This document shows, piece after piece, positions 26,731-35,778 of a stretch of 64,000 nt of DNA (positions are counted from its first letter, which is position 1; every line of letters starts with the position of its first letter). This stretch comes from Tahibacter amnicola. GTDB lineage: Bacteria > Pseudomonadota > Gammaproteobacteria > Xanthomonadales > Rhodanobacteraceae. The notes below the pieces were generated by a model that was not told where the DNA came from, ran no database searches, and saw only the letters and a list, made by a program, of their open reading frames with translations. The translations under genes and the position numbers were made by a program. The stretch is taken from positions 299,501-363,500 of the forward strand of contig NZ_CP104694.1 of NCBI RefSeq assembly GCF_025398735.1. Reading direction: 5' to 3'.

Positions 26731-26761
26731 GGAAGGCGAGACCGTCGCGGGCTCGCCTTCC
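26731..26761. terminator. Hairpin between convergent genes
   Basis: A perfect 10-bp stem (26731-26740 with 26752-26761) with an 11-base loop lies 17 bases after the algB-like stop and before the end of the convergent hydroxylase gene. There is no clear U-tract, so it is only a candidate terminator. Confidence 0.5.
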
Positions 26762-26797
26762 GATGTTCGCGCTGATGCTTTTCCTGGCGTAGCGCGG

Positions 26798-28095
26798 CTA
26801 GGCGGCGTCCGCCGCACCGTTGAAGTCGCCGATCACACCGACCAGATCGGTGATCGCCGCGCGTTCCACGTCGGTGAGATCCGGATGCCAGGTATCCAGG
26901 ATCATCACCACACGCGTGCTGTCGCTGCGGTTCCAGGCTTCGTGTTCGTAGGTGTCGTCAAATACGACGACCTTGCCTTCCTGCCACGCGTGATCCAGTC
27001 CACCCACGCGCAGGGCGCAACCGGGCGGCACGATCAGCGGCAGGTGCACCACCAGGCGTGTATTGGTCACGCCGCAGTGCGGCAGGATGTGCGAACCCGG
27101 CGTGAGTACGGAAAACAGGGTTTCCGGTGCGTGACCACGGATACGCACGACCGGCAGCGAATCGAGCACGGCCATCGTGTGCGGCGCGCGCGCGGCGTTG
27201 GCGTCGTTGCGCGCACCGTGACGGTAGAAGAAGAACGCATTCCAGGCCGGGGTGCCGCGCTCGCCACGCAGGTAGGTTTCCGCCTGCGCCGGCGAATCGA
27301 AATGCAGAAAGGGTTCGAAGCCTTCGTCCTGTGCCAGCATCTGCGCCAGTTCCGCGCGGATGGCGCCCGTCTGTGCTTCCAGCGCATCGGCCCAGGCGAA
27401 CCGTTCGCGCCCGTAGAACGGTTGCGAGGCGATACCGGGAAAAAGAAGAACGTCGGACGCTGCCGCGGATCCGGCGGTGCCATGCCCGTGTCGCCCAGGT
27501 ACAGCGACAGGGCCGCATCGACCCGGCGCAGGTCGTCTGCGCCGTAACGCACACGCAACGGTTCGATGGCGGCACCGAACAGCGTGCGGCGACCGTCGTT
27601 GATCTGGCGGATCGCATGGGTGACCAGGGGGCGGATCGGCGCCGGCGTGGTCGCCGGATCAAGCCAGCGGCCATTGGCCTGGGCATCACGCACGGCCCGG
27701 AAATACTGCACCAGCGCGGCCGATGCATCGCCGGTCTGCTCCAGGCTGTTGGCCAGGTGCGCGCGCCCCAGGAAGAACTGGGGCGCCTGTGCGATCAGGG
27801 CCGTCAGCGGCGCCAGCGACGCGGCGAAGTCGCCCACGTGGCGCAGCGCGATGCCGAGATTCTTCAGCGTTTCCAGGTCATCCGGTGCAGCCGCATGCGC
27901 CTGACGCAGAAGCGACAAGGCCTCGTCCGATCCACCCGCCGACAAGGCCATCATCCCGACGTAGTTCAGTGCCTCGACGTCGTCGGGCACCTGGTCGAGC
28001 AGCTGGCGGAACGTGGCCACTGCCGCGGCGGCATGGCCGCCCCGGGCGGAATCGCGCGCCGTCTGGCGCAGATGCTCGTAGGCGGCGACGGTCAT
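26798..28095 (-). pseudogene. TPR-aspartyl/asparaginyl beta-hydroxylase, interrupted by a single-base frameshift
   Basis: Two overlapping minus-strand frames together make one protein of about 432 residues. The first part (from the ATG at 28095) is a TPR domain (FRQLLDQVPDDVEALNYVG, AHAAAPDDLETLKNLGIAL). The second (to 26798) is an Asp/Asn beta-hydroxylase domain, a 2-oxoglutarate/Fe(II) dioxygenase fold with the metal motif HCGVTNTRLVVHLPL and the distal DDTYEHEAWNRS. The reading frame breaks at a run of five A (27440-27444). One extra base there would restore PTFFFFPGIASQPFYGRERF. Either a true frameshift or a sequencing error in a homopolymer explains it. The start overlaps the upstream TPR-sulfotransferase stop by four bases (ATGA), so the two are translated together. 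Confidence 0.8.
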
Positions 28096-30185
28096 GATGT
28101 AGCCGCGGCGAGGGCGTTGAAGGCCGCGTGCAGATCCTGCTCGTAGGCTTTCCAGCGACCAGCCGGCAGACCAAGCGGCAACCCGCCCAGGCCGCGATGC
28201 GCCGATCCGGCGACCAGTCCGTCGCGCCCCAGCACCCGCGCCAGCGACGCGCCCGCGGTGGCGGGATCAGCCAGTATCGCGTCGGCGTCGACCCGTTCCA
28301 CCTGCAGCCCATCGATGGACCGCGCCGCCGCCAGATGTGCAGTGGCCGTGGCCAGCCATCGTGCGGACATCAGCGGCTCGATGACCGGGAAGCCCGGCAT
28401 CCAGCCATAGGCCAGCCAGTTGATCAGAAGATCCTGCGGCGCCCGGTCGACCACGATGAGCGTGGCATCCGGGAACGCTTCGCGCAGCAGTGGCAGGAAG
28501 CGGGCGTCCCAGCGCAGCAGCCAGTCGACGGTGACGGTGGCGGCGGGATCCTGGACCAGACGCTCCAGCTCCTGCGAATAGCGCGCACGGATTTCAGCGA
28601 CCGCCTCGGGGGCGAGGCCGGCCAGATACCGGTCGAAGGTGGGCGCTGCGAAATCGTCCGCGCGCGGAGAAACCCCGAAGGCGCGGTCGCGCAGGACCTG
28701 CACGCCCGGCTGTTCCGACAGGAGCGCGGCGACACGCTCGACCATGCTGCCCGGCAAGCCGACCAGGAACACCCGGCGCGGACCCGCAGCATCGGCCCTG
28801 GCAACCGGACGGGCGAGCGCCGCGGCGAGATCGTCCGGTACCGCTTCGAGCGCATGCACGGCGGTCGGTGCGCTGGCCTGCGCGTCGATCCAGGCGCGAA
28901 CTGCGGTAGCGGTGTCGCCGCGACTGTCGCTCACGACGCCGTAGAGGTGCGCCGCCTGCATCGCCTGGCCAGGTTGCAGGGACAGCTCATGCAGGCCATT
29001 GAGCAGGGAAAGTGCCGCCGCGGCATCGCCGTCGCGGTACGCCGCGCGGGCGCGCAGCAGGATGAGTTCGACGTCCTTGGGGAAAACCGACGTGATCTGC
29101 GACGCCAGTGCCTGTGCGTTGGCGTTGTCACCCAGGCGCTCGCACAACAGCGCCATGCGCAGGCGCGGGAAGGGATCGGTCGGCTGCTTCTGCGCGATGC
29201 GCGACCAGATCGCCAACGCTTCGGCATGGCGGCCCATCGCCATGTGGTGATCGGCCAGGCCCGCCATCACCGGCAGGCTTTCGGGGTAGTTGGCAAGGTA
29301 GTCGTGGTAGACCTTGAGTGCATCCGCATCGCGGCCCATGGCGCCCAGGCACCAGGCCATCGAGTGCACGGCGCGCGGCTGCGCCGGTTCCAGCGCCAAT
29401 GCCCTCCCGTAGCGTTCCACGGCCAGTTCCAGGCGGCCGCTGGCCCGCGCGGCATCGGCCAGGCCGAAGGCGGCGATGGCGCGCTGACCAGGCGCCTCGG
29501 CCAGCACCGAGAGCACCGCCTCGCCTTCCTCGATGCGCTGGGTCTCGATCAGGATCTGGCCCAGCAGGTGCCGCGCCGGATGCAGCTCGGGCGCGAGGCT
29601 CAGGGCATTGCGGGCGGCCTGTTCGGCGAAGGTCGGATTCCCGTTCAGGTACAGGGCGCGCGCCAGGGCCAGCTGGATGGTCGGATCACGCGGCGACAGT
29701 TCGCCGGCGCGGGTGAGGTAAGACAGCGATTTCTGCAGGTCGCCGCGATCCATCAGCAGGCGCCCGAGGCCGGCGAGGGCCTGGGTATCCTCGTCGGACA
29801 GGCGCAGCGCGGTGCGGTAAAGCGATTCGGCGCGGGTGTCATCGCCGGACAGGCGCGTGACCTGGGCCAGCAGGGTATAGGCGCCCGCCTGGTTGGGGTC
29901 GAGCTTCACCGTCTGTTCGAGCAGGACGCGCGACCCGACGGTGTCGCCTTCCAGCAGCGAAATGCCGGCCAGTTCCAGCAGGATGTCGGTGCGGGTCGGC
30001 GCCAGTACGCGGGCGCGGTCGAGCAGCAGTCGCGCCTCGATCCGGTCATTGCGCTGGCGCCGCAGGACGCCCAGCAGGTGCAGCACGTCGACGTTTTCCG
30101 GCTGGCTGGACAACAGGGCGCGGTAGCCGGATTCGGCCTCGTCAAGACGGCCGTCGCGGTGAAGTTGGGCGAGTTCCTGGAACAT
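28092..30185 (-). CDS. TPR-repeat protein with C-terminal sulfotransferase-like domain
   Basis: A 697-residue protein. Residues 1 to about 430 are some twelve TPR units (for example GRLDEAESGYRALLSSQPEN and GRLELAVERYGRALALEPAQ). From about 470 a sulfotransferase-like domain begins with RRVFLVGLPGSMVERVAALL, which corresponds to the PAPS 5'-phosphosulfate loop, but the usual RSGTT is replaced by LPGSM, and a conserved WLAYGWMPGF segment follows. The substitution makes catalytic activity uncertain. The TPR array would bind protein partners. It is coupled by a four-base overlap to the Asp/Asn hydroxylase gene, and TPR-sulfotransferase and TPR-hydroxylase genes are commonly neighbours in Lysobacterales. 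The modified target is unknown. Confidence 0.82.
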   Translation of the reverse strand: MFQELAQLHRDGRLDEAESGYRALLSSQPENVDVLHLLGVLRRQRNDRIEARLLLDRARVLAPTRTDILLELAGISLLEGDTVGSRVLLEQTVKLDPNQAGAYTLLAQVTRLSGDDTRAESLYRTALRLSDEDTQALAGLGRLLMDRGDLQKSLSYLTRAGELSPRDPTIQLALARALYLNGNPTFAEQAARNALSLAPELHPARHLLGQILIETQRIEEGEAVLSVLAEAPGQRAIAAFGLADAARASGRLELAVERYGRALALEPAQPRAVHSMAWCLGAMGRDADALKVYHDYLANYPESLPVMAGLADHHMAMGRHAEALAIWSRIAQKQPTDPFPRLRMALLCERLGDNANAQALASQITSVFPKDVELILLRARAAYRDGDAAAALSLLNGLHELSLQPGQAMQAAHLYGVVSDSRGDTATAVRAWIDAQASAPTAVHALEAVPDDLAAALARPVARADAAGPRRVFLVGLPGSMVERVAALLSEQPGVQVLRDRAFGVSPRADDFAAPTFDRYLAGLAPEAVAEIRARYSQELERLVQDPAATVTVDWLLRWDARFLPLLREAFPDATLIVVDRAPQDLLINWLAYGWMPGFPVIEPLMSARWLATATAHLAAARSIDGLQVERVDADAILADPATAGASLARVLGRDGLVAGSAHRGLGGLPLGLPAGRWKAYEQDLHAAFNALAAATS

Positions 30186-30334
30186 GGGGCTTTCGACGTG
30201 GGACGGGCGCGGCGCCCGGAGCCGGCCATTATGCCGCAGCGGGCTGCGGGGCGCAGACGCTGCGCCGCCGGGCGGTCCCCGGGTGCCCCTGCCGGTGCGC
30301 CAATGTCCTGCAATAGCACTAAGATGCGCGCTCT

Positions 30335-31816
30335 ATGTCGACCAGCCATGATGATCTCGTCACCCTCCTGCGCGCGGAAACGCCCCTGCTGGCCATCGAG
30401 ACCAGCGAGGAATCGCGCGCCATCGACAGCTTTCGCCACGCGGTGGGCGACGTGTTGCTGCCGCTGTTCCGGTGGAGCATCACCGATGGGCTGAAGCGCC
30501 TGGATATGGATGACGATGACGAGCCGGCGCTGGCGCCGGATGCGTCCTACACGCTCCAGGCGATCCGGCAGAATCCGCGGCGCAGCATCTACCTGCTGCT
30601 CGATTTCAACCCGTACCTGCGTTATCCGATGGCACTGCGCCTGCTGCGCGAGATCGTGCAGCGCCAGGGCACCGCGCCGCATACGCTGGTGCTGATCGCG
30701 CCGAAGCTGGAGATTCCCGAAGATCTCACCGCCTACATCACGCGCATCGGCCTGAGCCTTCCGGATGCCAAGGCCGTCGCCGACGTGCTGCGCGCGGAAG
30801 CCTTCAATTATTCCCGCGAGACGGGCAAGCGCGTGGAAGTGGACGCCGCCGCCGCCAAGGTGATGGTGCGCAACCTGATCGGACTGAACCTGTCGGATGT
30901 GCGCCAGATCGTGCGCCAGCTGGTCTGGCGCGACGGTGCGTTGACTGCCGCTGACCTACCGGAATTGTCCAAGGCCAAGTTCGAACTGCTCAACCGCGAC
31001 GGCCTGCTCCACTTTGAGTATCACACCGCCCAGTTCACCGACGTGGCCGGACTGCAACGGCTCAAGACCTGGGTCGGCCAGCGCCGCGCCGCATTCCTGG
31101 GCGCCACGATGCCGATCAAGCTTGATCCACCGCGCGGCGTGCTGCTGCTGGGCGTACAGGGCTGTGGCAAGAGCCTTGCCGCCAAGGCCATCGCCGGTGG
31201 CTTCGGGGTGCCGCTGGCGCGGCTGGATTTCGGCTCGCTGTACAACAAGTTTCACGGTGAAACCGAACGCAACCTGCGCGCCGCGCTCAAGAACGCCGAG
31301 CTGCTTTCGCCCTGCGTGTTGTGGATTGACGAGATCGAGAAGGGCCTTGCTGGCGGCAGCAACGACGATGGCGTCTCGCGCCGCGTGCTGGGTTACCTGT
31401 TGACCTGGATGGCCGAACGCAAGGTGCCGGTGTTCCTGGTGGCCACCGCCAACCAGGTGCACGACCTGCCCGCCGAATTGCTGCGCAAGGGGCGCTTCGA
31501 CGAAATCTTCTTCGTCGACCTGCCCACCGAATCCGCCCGCATCGAGATCTTCCGCCTGCACCTGGCCAAGCGCGAAATCGACGCCTCTGGCTTCGACATC
31601 CCTTCCCTCGCCGCCGCCGCCGCCGGCTTCTCCGGCGCCGAGATCGAACAGGCTATCGTCGCCTCGCTCTATTCCGCCGCCGCCGAACGCCGCGCCCTCT
31701 CCCACGCCGACGTGCATCGTGAAATCGCCGCCACGCGCCCCTTGTCGGTGCTGATGGCCGAACAGGTGCAGGACCTGCGTGACTGGGCGAAGGAAAGGAC
31801 TGTCAGCGCGGATTGA
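30335..31816 (+). CDS. Ycf46-type AAA family ATPase
   Basis: A 493-residue AAA ATPase. An N-terminal alpha/beta domain (about 1-225) contains a Walker-like but Lys-less segment and RSIYLLLDFNPYL. The AAA module starts with FTDVAGLQRLKTWV, Walker A GVQGCGKS (273-280), Walker B VLWIDEIEK (331-335), sensor 1 FLVATANQV and the arginine finger region LLRKGRFDEIFFVDLP. These are the marks of the Ycf46 family, found in cyanobacteria, plastids and many proteobacteria, whose role is only poorly known (in cyanobacteria linked to inorganic carbon use). It is divergent from the TPR-sulfotransferase gene and stands alone. Confidence 0.9.
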   Translation: MSTSHDDLVTLLRAETPLLAIETSEESRAIDSFRHAVGDVLLPLFRWSITDGLKRLDMDDDDEPALAPDASYTLQAIRQNPRRSIYLLLDFNPYLRYPMALRLLREIVQRQGTAPHTLVLIAPKLEIPEDLTAYITRIGLSLPDAKAVADVLRAEAFNYSRETGKRVEVDAAAAKVMVRNLIGLNLSDVRQIVRQLVWRDGALTAADLPELSKAKFELLNRDGLLHFEYHTAQFTDVAGLQRLKTWVGQRRAAFLGATMPIKLDPPRGVLLLGVQGCGKSLAAKAIAGGFGVPLARLDFGSLYNKFHGETERNLRAALKNAELLSPCVLWIDEIEKGLAGGSNDDGVSRRVLGYLLTWMAERKVPVFLVATANQVHDLPAELLRKGRFDEIFFVDLPTESARIEIFRLHLAKREIDASGFDIPSLAAAAAGFSGAEIEQAIVASLYSAAAERRALSHADVHREIAATRPLSVLMAEQVQDLRDWAKERTVSAD

Positions 31817-31931
31817 GTCGGGCTATGGCGTCACGCTTTTCCGCGTCGATGCGATCGATCAGCAGCTACGTCTTCTGTAGCGTCGGTTACCTGCCGGACT
31901 CACCGGGGCAGCGCCACGCCCACAGAGCCCT

Positions 31932-31965
31932 TGTAGGTTGGGCTGAGCGCCAGCGATGCCCGACA
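31932..31965 (+). repeat. REP-like element, family A, copy 1
   Basis: A 34-base element beginning TGTAGGTTGGGCTGAGCG and ending GATGCCCGACA. Its reverse complement occurs at 32159-32192 with 33 of 34 bases identical, so the two could pair as arms of one large stem-loop about 260 bases long. A third copy is at 38055-38088. Confidence 0.8.
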
Positions 31966-32062
31966 CCGCCGGGCCTTCGGCAACGCCTAACGCTCGAAGG
32001 CCCGAGTCATTTCGTCGATGCCAGCTCCACTTTAAGCCGCGCGAATCCCGCGCGACGCTTTC

Positions 32063-32097
32063 TGTAGCCCGGGTTAACCCGCAGGGTTCACCCGGGG
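32063..32097 (+). repeat. REP-like element, family B, copy 1
   Basis: A 35-base element starting TGTAGCCCGGGTTAACCC and ending TTCACCCGGGG. It is itself partly palindromic through CCCGGGTTAACCCG and CACCCGGG. Closely similar sequences occur at 37563-37597 and, inverted, at 37661-37700. Confidence 0.7.
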
Positions 32098-32158
32098 AAG
32101 GGCTGCGATCACGGTGGGCTGGCGGTTTGACACCCGAACACATCACGGCGCCTGGCAA

Positions 32159-32192
32159 TGTCGGGCATCGCTGGCGCTCAGCCCAACCTGCA
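32159..32192 (-). repeat. REP-like element, family A, copy 2 (inverted)
   Basis: Starts TGTCGGGCATCGCTGGCGCT and is the reverse complement of the copy at 31932-31965 with a single difference. Paired elements of this kind are usual for REP/BIME-type repeats. Confidence 0.8.
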
Positions 32193-32225
32193 GAGATGCA
32201 AATGCGCCGTGACAAGGGTGGGGCG

Positions 32226-33221
32226 TCAGGGCGCCACGCGTCCGAACTTCACCGATATGTAGTCCTCTGTCCAGCTGCGCAGCGAAAAGTCGCGGATGAA
32301 TCCGCAATGTCCGCCCGCAGGCGCGATCTCCAGCTCGGTGGATGCCGACAGCTTCAGATCGTGGAATCCTTCCACCGGAATGATCGGATCGTCCGCTGCG
32401 GTGAGGATTGTTGTCGGCACGGACAGATCGGCCAGCCGGTCGCCCGCGATGGAATAGCCATTGAGGTAAGCATCAAGCGAACCGAAATCGGTGTGGCGCT
32501 CGACCATCGTCGCGGTGAGTTCGCGCATCGAGACGTTGAGTTCCGATTCGGTGAAGCGCGCAGCCTCGGGAAACAGCGACTTCTTGCGCTTGAGCGAGTC
32601 GCGCCACTTGCGCATGAAATACGCGTGATAGAACCAGGGCGCCCGCTCGATGGCGTCGAGAATCGCCGGAGGGTGTACGGCGGGGCACACAGCCAGCGCG
32701 TAGCTCAACGGCAAACCCACCGCCGGCGCACGGAGCGCAATGCGCAGGGCGAAGTTTCCGCCGAGGGAAAATCCGGCGAGCACCAGCGGCCGCGACGGGA
32801 AGCGGCGCGCGACTTCCTGCACGGCACCGACCACTTCGTCCAGCCGACAGGAATGGAACAGCTCCGGATTCAGGTGGTGTGTATCACCGTGATCGCGGAA
32901 GTTCAGGCGGAAGACGTCCCATCCCTCGGACAGCAGCCGCGCGCCGGTGTGGAGCAGATAGCCCGATTGCACGCTGCCTTCCCAGCCGTGCAACAGGATC
33001 GCAAGGCCACGCGCCGTTTCGCGCACGGCCTGCGCGGAGTAGAAGCCCTGCAGGCGCACGCCGTCACCGCAGTCAAGGATGTGTTCGACGGAGCCGGTTT
33101 CCAGCGCCTGACGCCGGCGCCGGAACAGCCAGCGTCGTACGCCGCTGGAGGCGAGCACCGATTGCAGGTGGGCGTTGCGCAACAGGCGATGGGGCAGGAA
33201 ATCGGAGGCGTGCATCGACAT
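32226..33221 (-). CDS. YheT family alpha/beta hydrolase
   Basis: A 331-residue alpha/beta hydrolase. The family start NAHLQSVLASSGVRRWLF is visible, followed by the oxyanion region LLHGWEGS (about 77-83), the FRDHG motif (NFRDHGDTHH), the nucleophile elbow GFSLGGN with Ser152, and a C-terminal catalytic His in GGHCGFI. An acid in DDPIIPVEGF completes the triad. YheT-type enzymes act on lipid or short ester substrates, but their natural substrate is unclear. The start was set at the ATG at 33221; a second ATG two codons later and longer frames upstream are possible. Confidence 0.88.
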   Translation of the reverse strand: MSMHASDFLPHRLLRNAHLQSVLASSGVRRWLFRRRRQALETGSVEHILDCGDGVRLQGFYSAQAVRETARGLAILLHGWEGSVQSGYLLHTGARLLSEGWDVFRLNFRDHGDTHHLNPELFHSCRLDEVVGAVQEVARRFPSRPLVLAGFSLGGNFALRIALRAPAVGLPLSYALAVCPAVHPPAILDAIERAPWFYHAYFMRKWRDSLKRKKSLFPEAARFTESELNVSMRELTATMVERHTDFGSLDAYLNGYSIAGDRLADLSVPTTILTAADDPIIPVEGFHDLKLSASTELEIAPAGGHCGFIRDFSLRSWTEDYISVKFGRVAP

Positions 33222-33378
33222 GGGCGTGGGCGGTGTCCGGTCAGTCCGACGGGTAAGACTCATCGCACATCCGTGGCGCACGCGATGAGACGGCATTGCC
33301 GGGCCGCCAGTGCACCGCCCGGCGGCAGCGCCATTATCCGCCCGGCGGCCGCCAAACGCGACGATCAGCGCACGGCGC

Positions 33379-34185
33379 TTACTCGGCGTGGCCGAGCGCG
33401 TCGACGATCCGCGAGCGCGCGGTTTCCGCGGTACGGCGGCGTCCGTCATCGCTGGACGACAAGGGCTCGCAAAAGTGTACTTCGGCGCTCATCGACCGCC
33501 CGCCCAGCACACGCAGGAAGTTGGCCAGGAAGCTCTCACCCGGGCCAAACGGCACGGCCGGATCCTGGCGGCCGTTGTCACCGTACAGCAGTGCCACCGG
33601 CTGCACCGGCACGCCGGCATCGACCGCGACCTGGAAAATGCGCGCGTGAAAGGTCCGCACGTGCTCGCCCGAACCGGTACCGCCCTCCGGAAAAACCCCT
33701 ACCGGCAGCCCCGAACGCAACCGTTCGACCATCACTTCCATCACCGACGCCAGCGAATGCCCGCTGCCGCGCTGGTGATAGATCGTGCCCGCGCGGCCCG
33801 CCAGCCAGCCCACAAGGGGCCAGCGGCTGATTTCCGCCTTGGCCACGAAGCACAGGAAGGCCTGGCTGTGCAGCAGTTCGATGTCCAGCCAGGAGACATG
33901 ATTGGCGACAAACAGGGCCGCACCCGGCACTGGCTGGCCAAAACGCTTGACCTTGAAACCAAAGCAGCGCACCAGCCAGCGCGACCACCAACACACCATC
34001 CAGTGATCCAGCCGGTGCGGGCCGACACGGATCCTGGCGCCCAGCGGATTGATCACCAGCAGCGCCAGCGGCAGCGCAATCAGCACGTGCACCAGCAAAA
34101 GGGGTGCGCGTACCAGATACCGCAACGGTCGCAGGCGATCAGGGCGTGATGCGGTGGTCGTGGTGTCTTCGGCGGCGGCATTCAT
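33379..34185 (-). CDS. 1-acyl-sn-glycerol-3-phosphate acyltransferase (PlsC family)
   Basis: A 268-residue membrane-bound acyltransferase. After an N-terminal membrane helix (LVRAPLLLVHVLIALPLALLV) come the PlsC motifs: NHVSWLD (Asn95-Asp101, catalytic His and Asp), the substrate-binding FPEGGT (165-170), and the third block around VPVQPVALLYGD. It should acylate lysophosphatidic acid at position 2, or act on ornithine lipids, since both use this fold; the shorter length and GTGSG after FPEGG leave this open. The start at 34185 (MNAAAEDTTT) was preferred over an upstream ATG. It is the first of two separate lipid-related genes on this strand, with the YheT gene 157 bp downstream. Confidence 0.88.
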   Translation of the reverse strand: MNAAAEDTTTTASRPDRLRPLRYLVRAPLLLVHVLIALPLALLVINPLGARIRVGPHRLDHWMVCWWSRWLVRCFGFKVKRFGQPVPGAALFVANHVSWLDIELLHSQAFLCFVAKAEISRWPLVGWLAGRAGTIYHQRGSGHSLASVMEVMVERLRSGLPVGVFPEGGTGSGEHVRTFHARIFQVAVDAGVPVQPVALLYGDNGRQDPAVPFGPGESFLANFLRVLGGRSMSAEVHFCEPLSSSDDGRRRTAETARSRIVDALGHAE

Positions 34186-34257
34186 CTGCCGAACTGTAAC
34201 CAAGCGCGCCATTCCGCGCCACGGAATACGCCTGGCCCGCCGCTTTGCGGCGTGTTT

Positions 34258-35211
34258 TCATTCACTGTCGGTCATGCGCGCGGCGGCGTCCTGCAGGTCG
34301 TTGACGTGCTGCTCCCACCAGCGCGCTTCGCCGACGAAGGCAAACGCGGCCGGAAACGCCGGATCGTGCCAGCGCGCGGCGATCCAACCAGCCCAGTGGA
34401 TCTGCCGCAGCAGCCGCAGCGGTTCGATCAAGGCGAGCTCTGCCGGGTCAAAATCCCGGAATTCGACGTAGCCCTCCAGCAGCAGGTCCAGGCTGCGCCG
34501 GTCGGCTGCGAGCATCCACAGATCCTGCACGGCCGGGCCCATGCGGGCATCGTCCAGGTCGACGAAATGCGGGCCATCGTCGGTCCACAGGACATTGCCG
34601 GGATGGCAATCGGCATGCAGCCGCAGCGTGCGCGGCTCCACCGCCGCGAAGACCGCGGCCAGCGGCGCCGCCAGCGCATTGATGACGCTCCGGTAACGCC
34701 GTTCCAGGCCAGGCGGCAGCAGTCCTGATCCTTCCACGGCCGCGGCCGCGTCGCGATGGAAGGTGTTCAAGTCGATCGCACCGCGATGGCGGAATGCACC
34801 GCGCGCACCGACGCTGTGGATTCGTGCGATCAGCCGGCCCATCCAGGCCAGGTGATCGGCCGACTCCAGCAGCGGCGCGCGTCCGCCCCTGCGCGGATAC
34901 AGGGCCACCCGGAAGCCCTCGACGTGATGCAAGGTACGGCCTTCGATGGACAGTGGCGCGACGATCGGCAACTCCGCGGCGACCAGTTCCGCAGCGAAGG
35001 CATGCTCCTCGGCGATGGCCGAGTCGGTCCAGCGTCCGGGTCGATAGAACTTGGCGACAACGGGCGCGGCATCCTCGATGCCGACCTGGTACACGCGATT
35101 TTCAAAGCTGTTGAGCGCGAGCAGGCGGCCGTCGGTGAACAGGCCGAGGGCTTCCACCGCCGCCAGCACGCGTTGCGGGCTCAGCTGCTCATAGGGGGCC
35201 TCGACGCTCAT
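34258..35211 (-). CDS. srkA: Stress response kinase A (YihE-like)
   Basis: A 317-residue member of the aminoglycoside/choline kinase-like fold. Visible features are NSFENRVYQVG near the N-terminus, the ATP Lys in VVAKFYRPGR, the Brenner motif LHADCHPGNVLW (198-209) and the metal-binding FVDLDDARMGP (217-226). The motif EEHAFAAEL and the ending FWWE-type RWWEQHV match SrkA. In E. coli this protein kinase counters death by the MazEF route after envelope stress. Its ATG overlaps the stop of the thioesterase gene (ATGA), so the two are co-translated. The target proteins are unknown here. Confidence 0.9.
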   Translation of the reverse strand: MSVEAPYEQLSPQRVLAAVEALGLFTDGRLLALNSFENRVYQVGIEDAAPVVAKFYRPGRWTDSAIAEEHAFAAELVAAELPIVAPLSIEGRTLHHVEGFRVALYPRRGGRAPLLESADHLAWMGRLIARIHSVGARGAFRHRGAIDLNTFHRDAAAAVEGSGLLPPGLERRYRSVINALAAPLAAVFAAVEPRTLRLHADCHPGNVLWTDDGPHFVDLDDARMGPAVQDLWMLAADRRSLDLLLEGYVEFRDFDPAELALIEPLRLLRQIHWAGWIAARWHDPAFPAAFAFVGEARWWEQHVNDLQDAAARMTDSE

Positions 35212-35645
35212 CCCGCTGACTCGCGGCGGGCCACGACCGCCATCGTCAGGCGCGAGATGCACGACAGCTGGCCGGTATCGTCCACGATGCGGATCTCCCA
35301 CACCTGTGTCGTGCGGCCCCGATGAAGCAGCCGCGCGGTGCCCGTGACCTGGCCCTGGTGAACCGGGCGCACGTGGTTGGCGTTGATTTCCAGACCCACG
35401 GCCAGCTCGCGCTGGCTGTCGACGGTGAGATTGGCCGCCAGGCTTCCCAGCGTCTCGGCCAGCAATACCGACGAGCCGCCATGCAGAAGACCGAAGGGCT
35501 GGCGGGTGCGGCCGTCGACCGGCATGGTGCCGGTGACGTGGTCCGGCCCGACCTCGGTGATGCGGATGCCCAGGGAAGCGGCCGCTGTGTCGCGGTTCCA
35601 CCCGTTGATGGTGTCCAGGTCAGGCAGGTGGTGCCACAGCGTCAT
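35208..35645 (-). CDS. Hotdog-fold thioesterase (PaaI/MenI/EntH type)
   Basis: A 145-residue hotdog-fold enzyme. It shows the family pattern NRDTAAASLGIRITEV, the active-site helix LLHGGSSVLLAETLGSLAA with the catalytic acid Glu, and the strand region LEINANHVRPV. The closest known types are YbdB (EntH) and YdiI (MenI), which hydrolyse aromatic acyl-CoA or acyl-carrier esters. No enterobactin or menaquinone genes are near, so a house-cleaning or phenylacetate-like role is only guessed. Its stop overlaps the srkA start by four bases. Confidence 0.88.
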   Translation of the reverse strand: MTLWHHLPDLDTINGWNRDTAAASLGIRITEVGPDHVTGTMPVDGRTRQPFGLLHGGSSVLLAETLGSLAANLTVDSQRELAVGLEINANHVRPVHQGQVTGTARLLHRGRTTQVWEIRIVDDTGQLSCISRLTMAVVARRESAG

Positions 35646-35778
35646 CAGGTCGGCCCGTCGGGAAAAGACGCATTACACCGGTTCGGCGGGCGTGGCGGAA
35701 GGGCGAGGGCCGCCGCCGCGCCCTTCATCCGCTGCCGACATTGGGCGACAATCGCCGGTCACCACAGCGGAAGTGCGC

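Larger units (their letters stand above)
31817..32225. other. Intergenic region with palindromic repeats
   Basis: About 410 bases without a convincing gene between convergent coding regions. It holds an inverted pair of 34-base repeats (31932-31965 and 32159-32192) and, between them, one copy of a second palindromic element (32063-32097). Both are listed separately. Related copies recur near 37.5-38.1 kb. Confidence 0.7.

Noticed and set aside
31813-32067. Small plus-strand frame after the AAA ATPase
   Set aside because: Begins inside the ATPase gene's end and runs into REP-like repeats, so it is not a likely gene.
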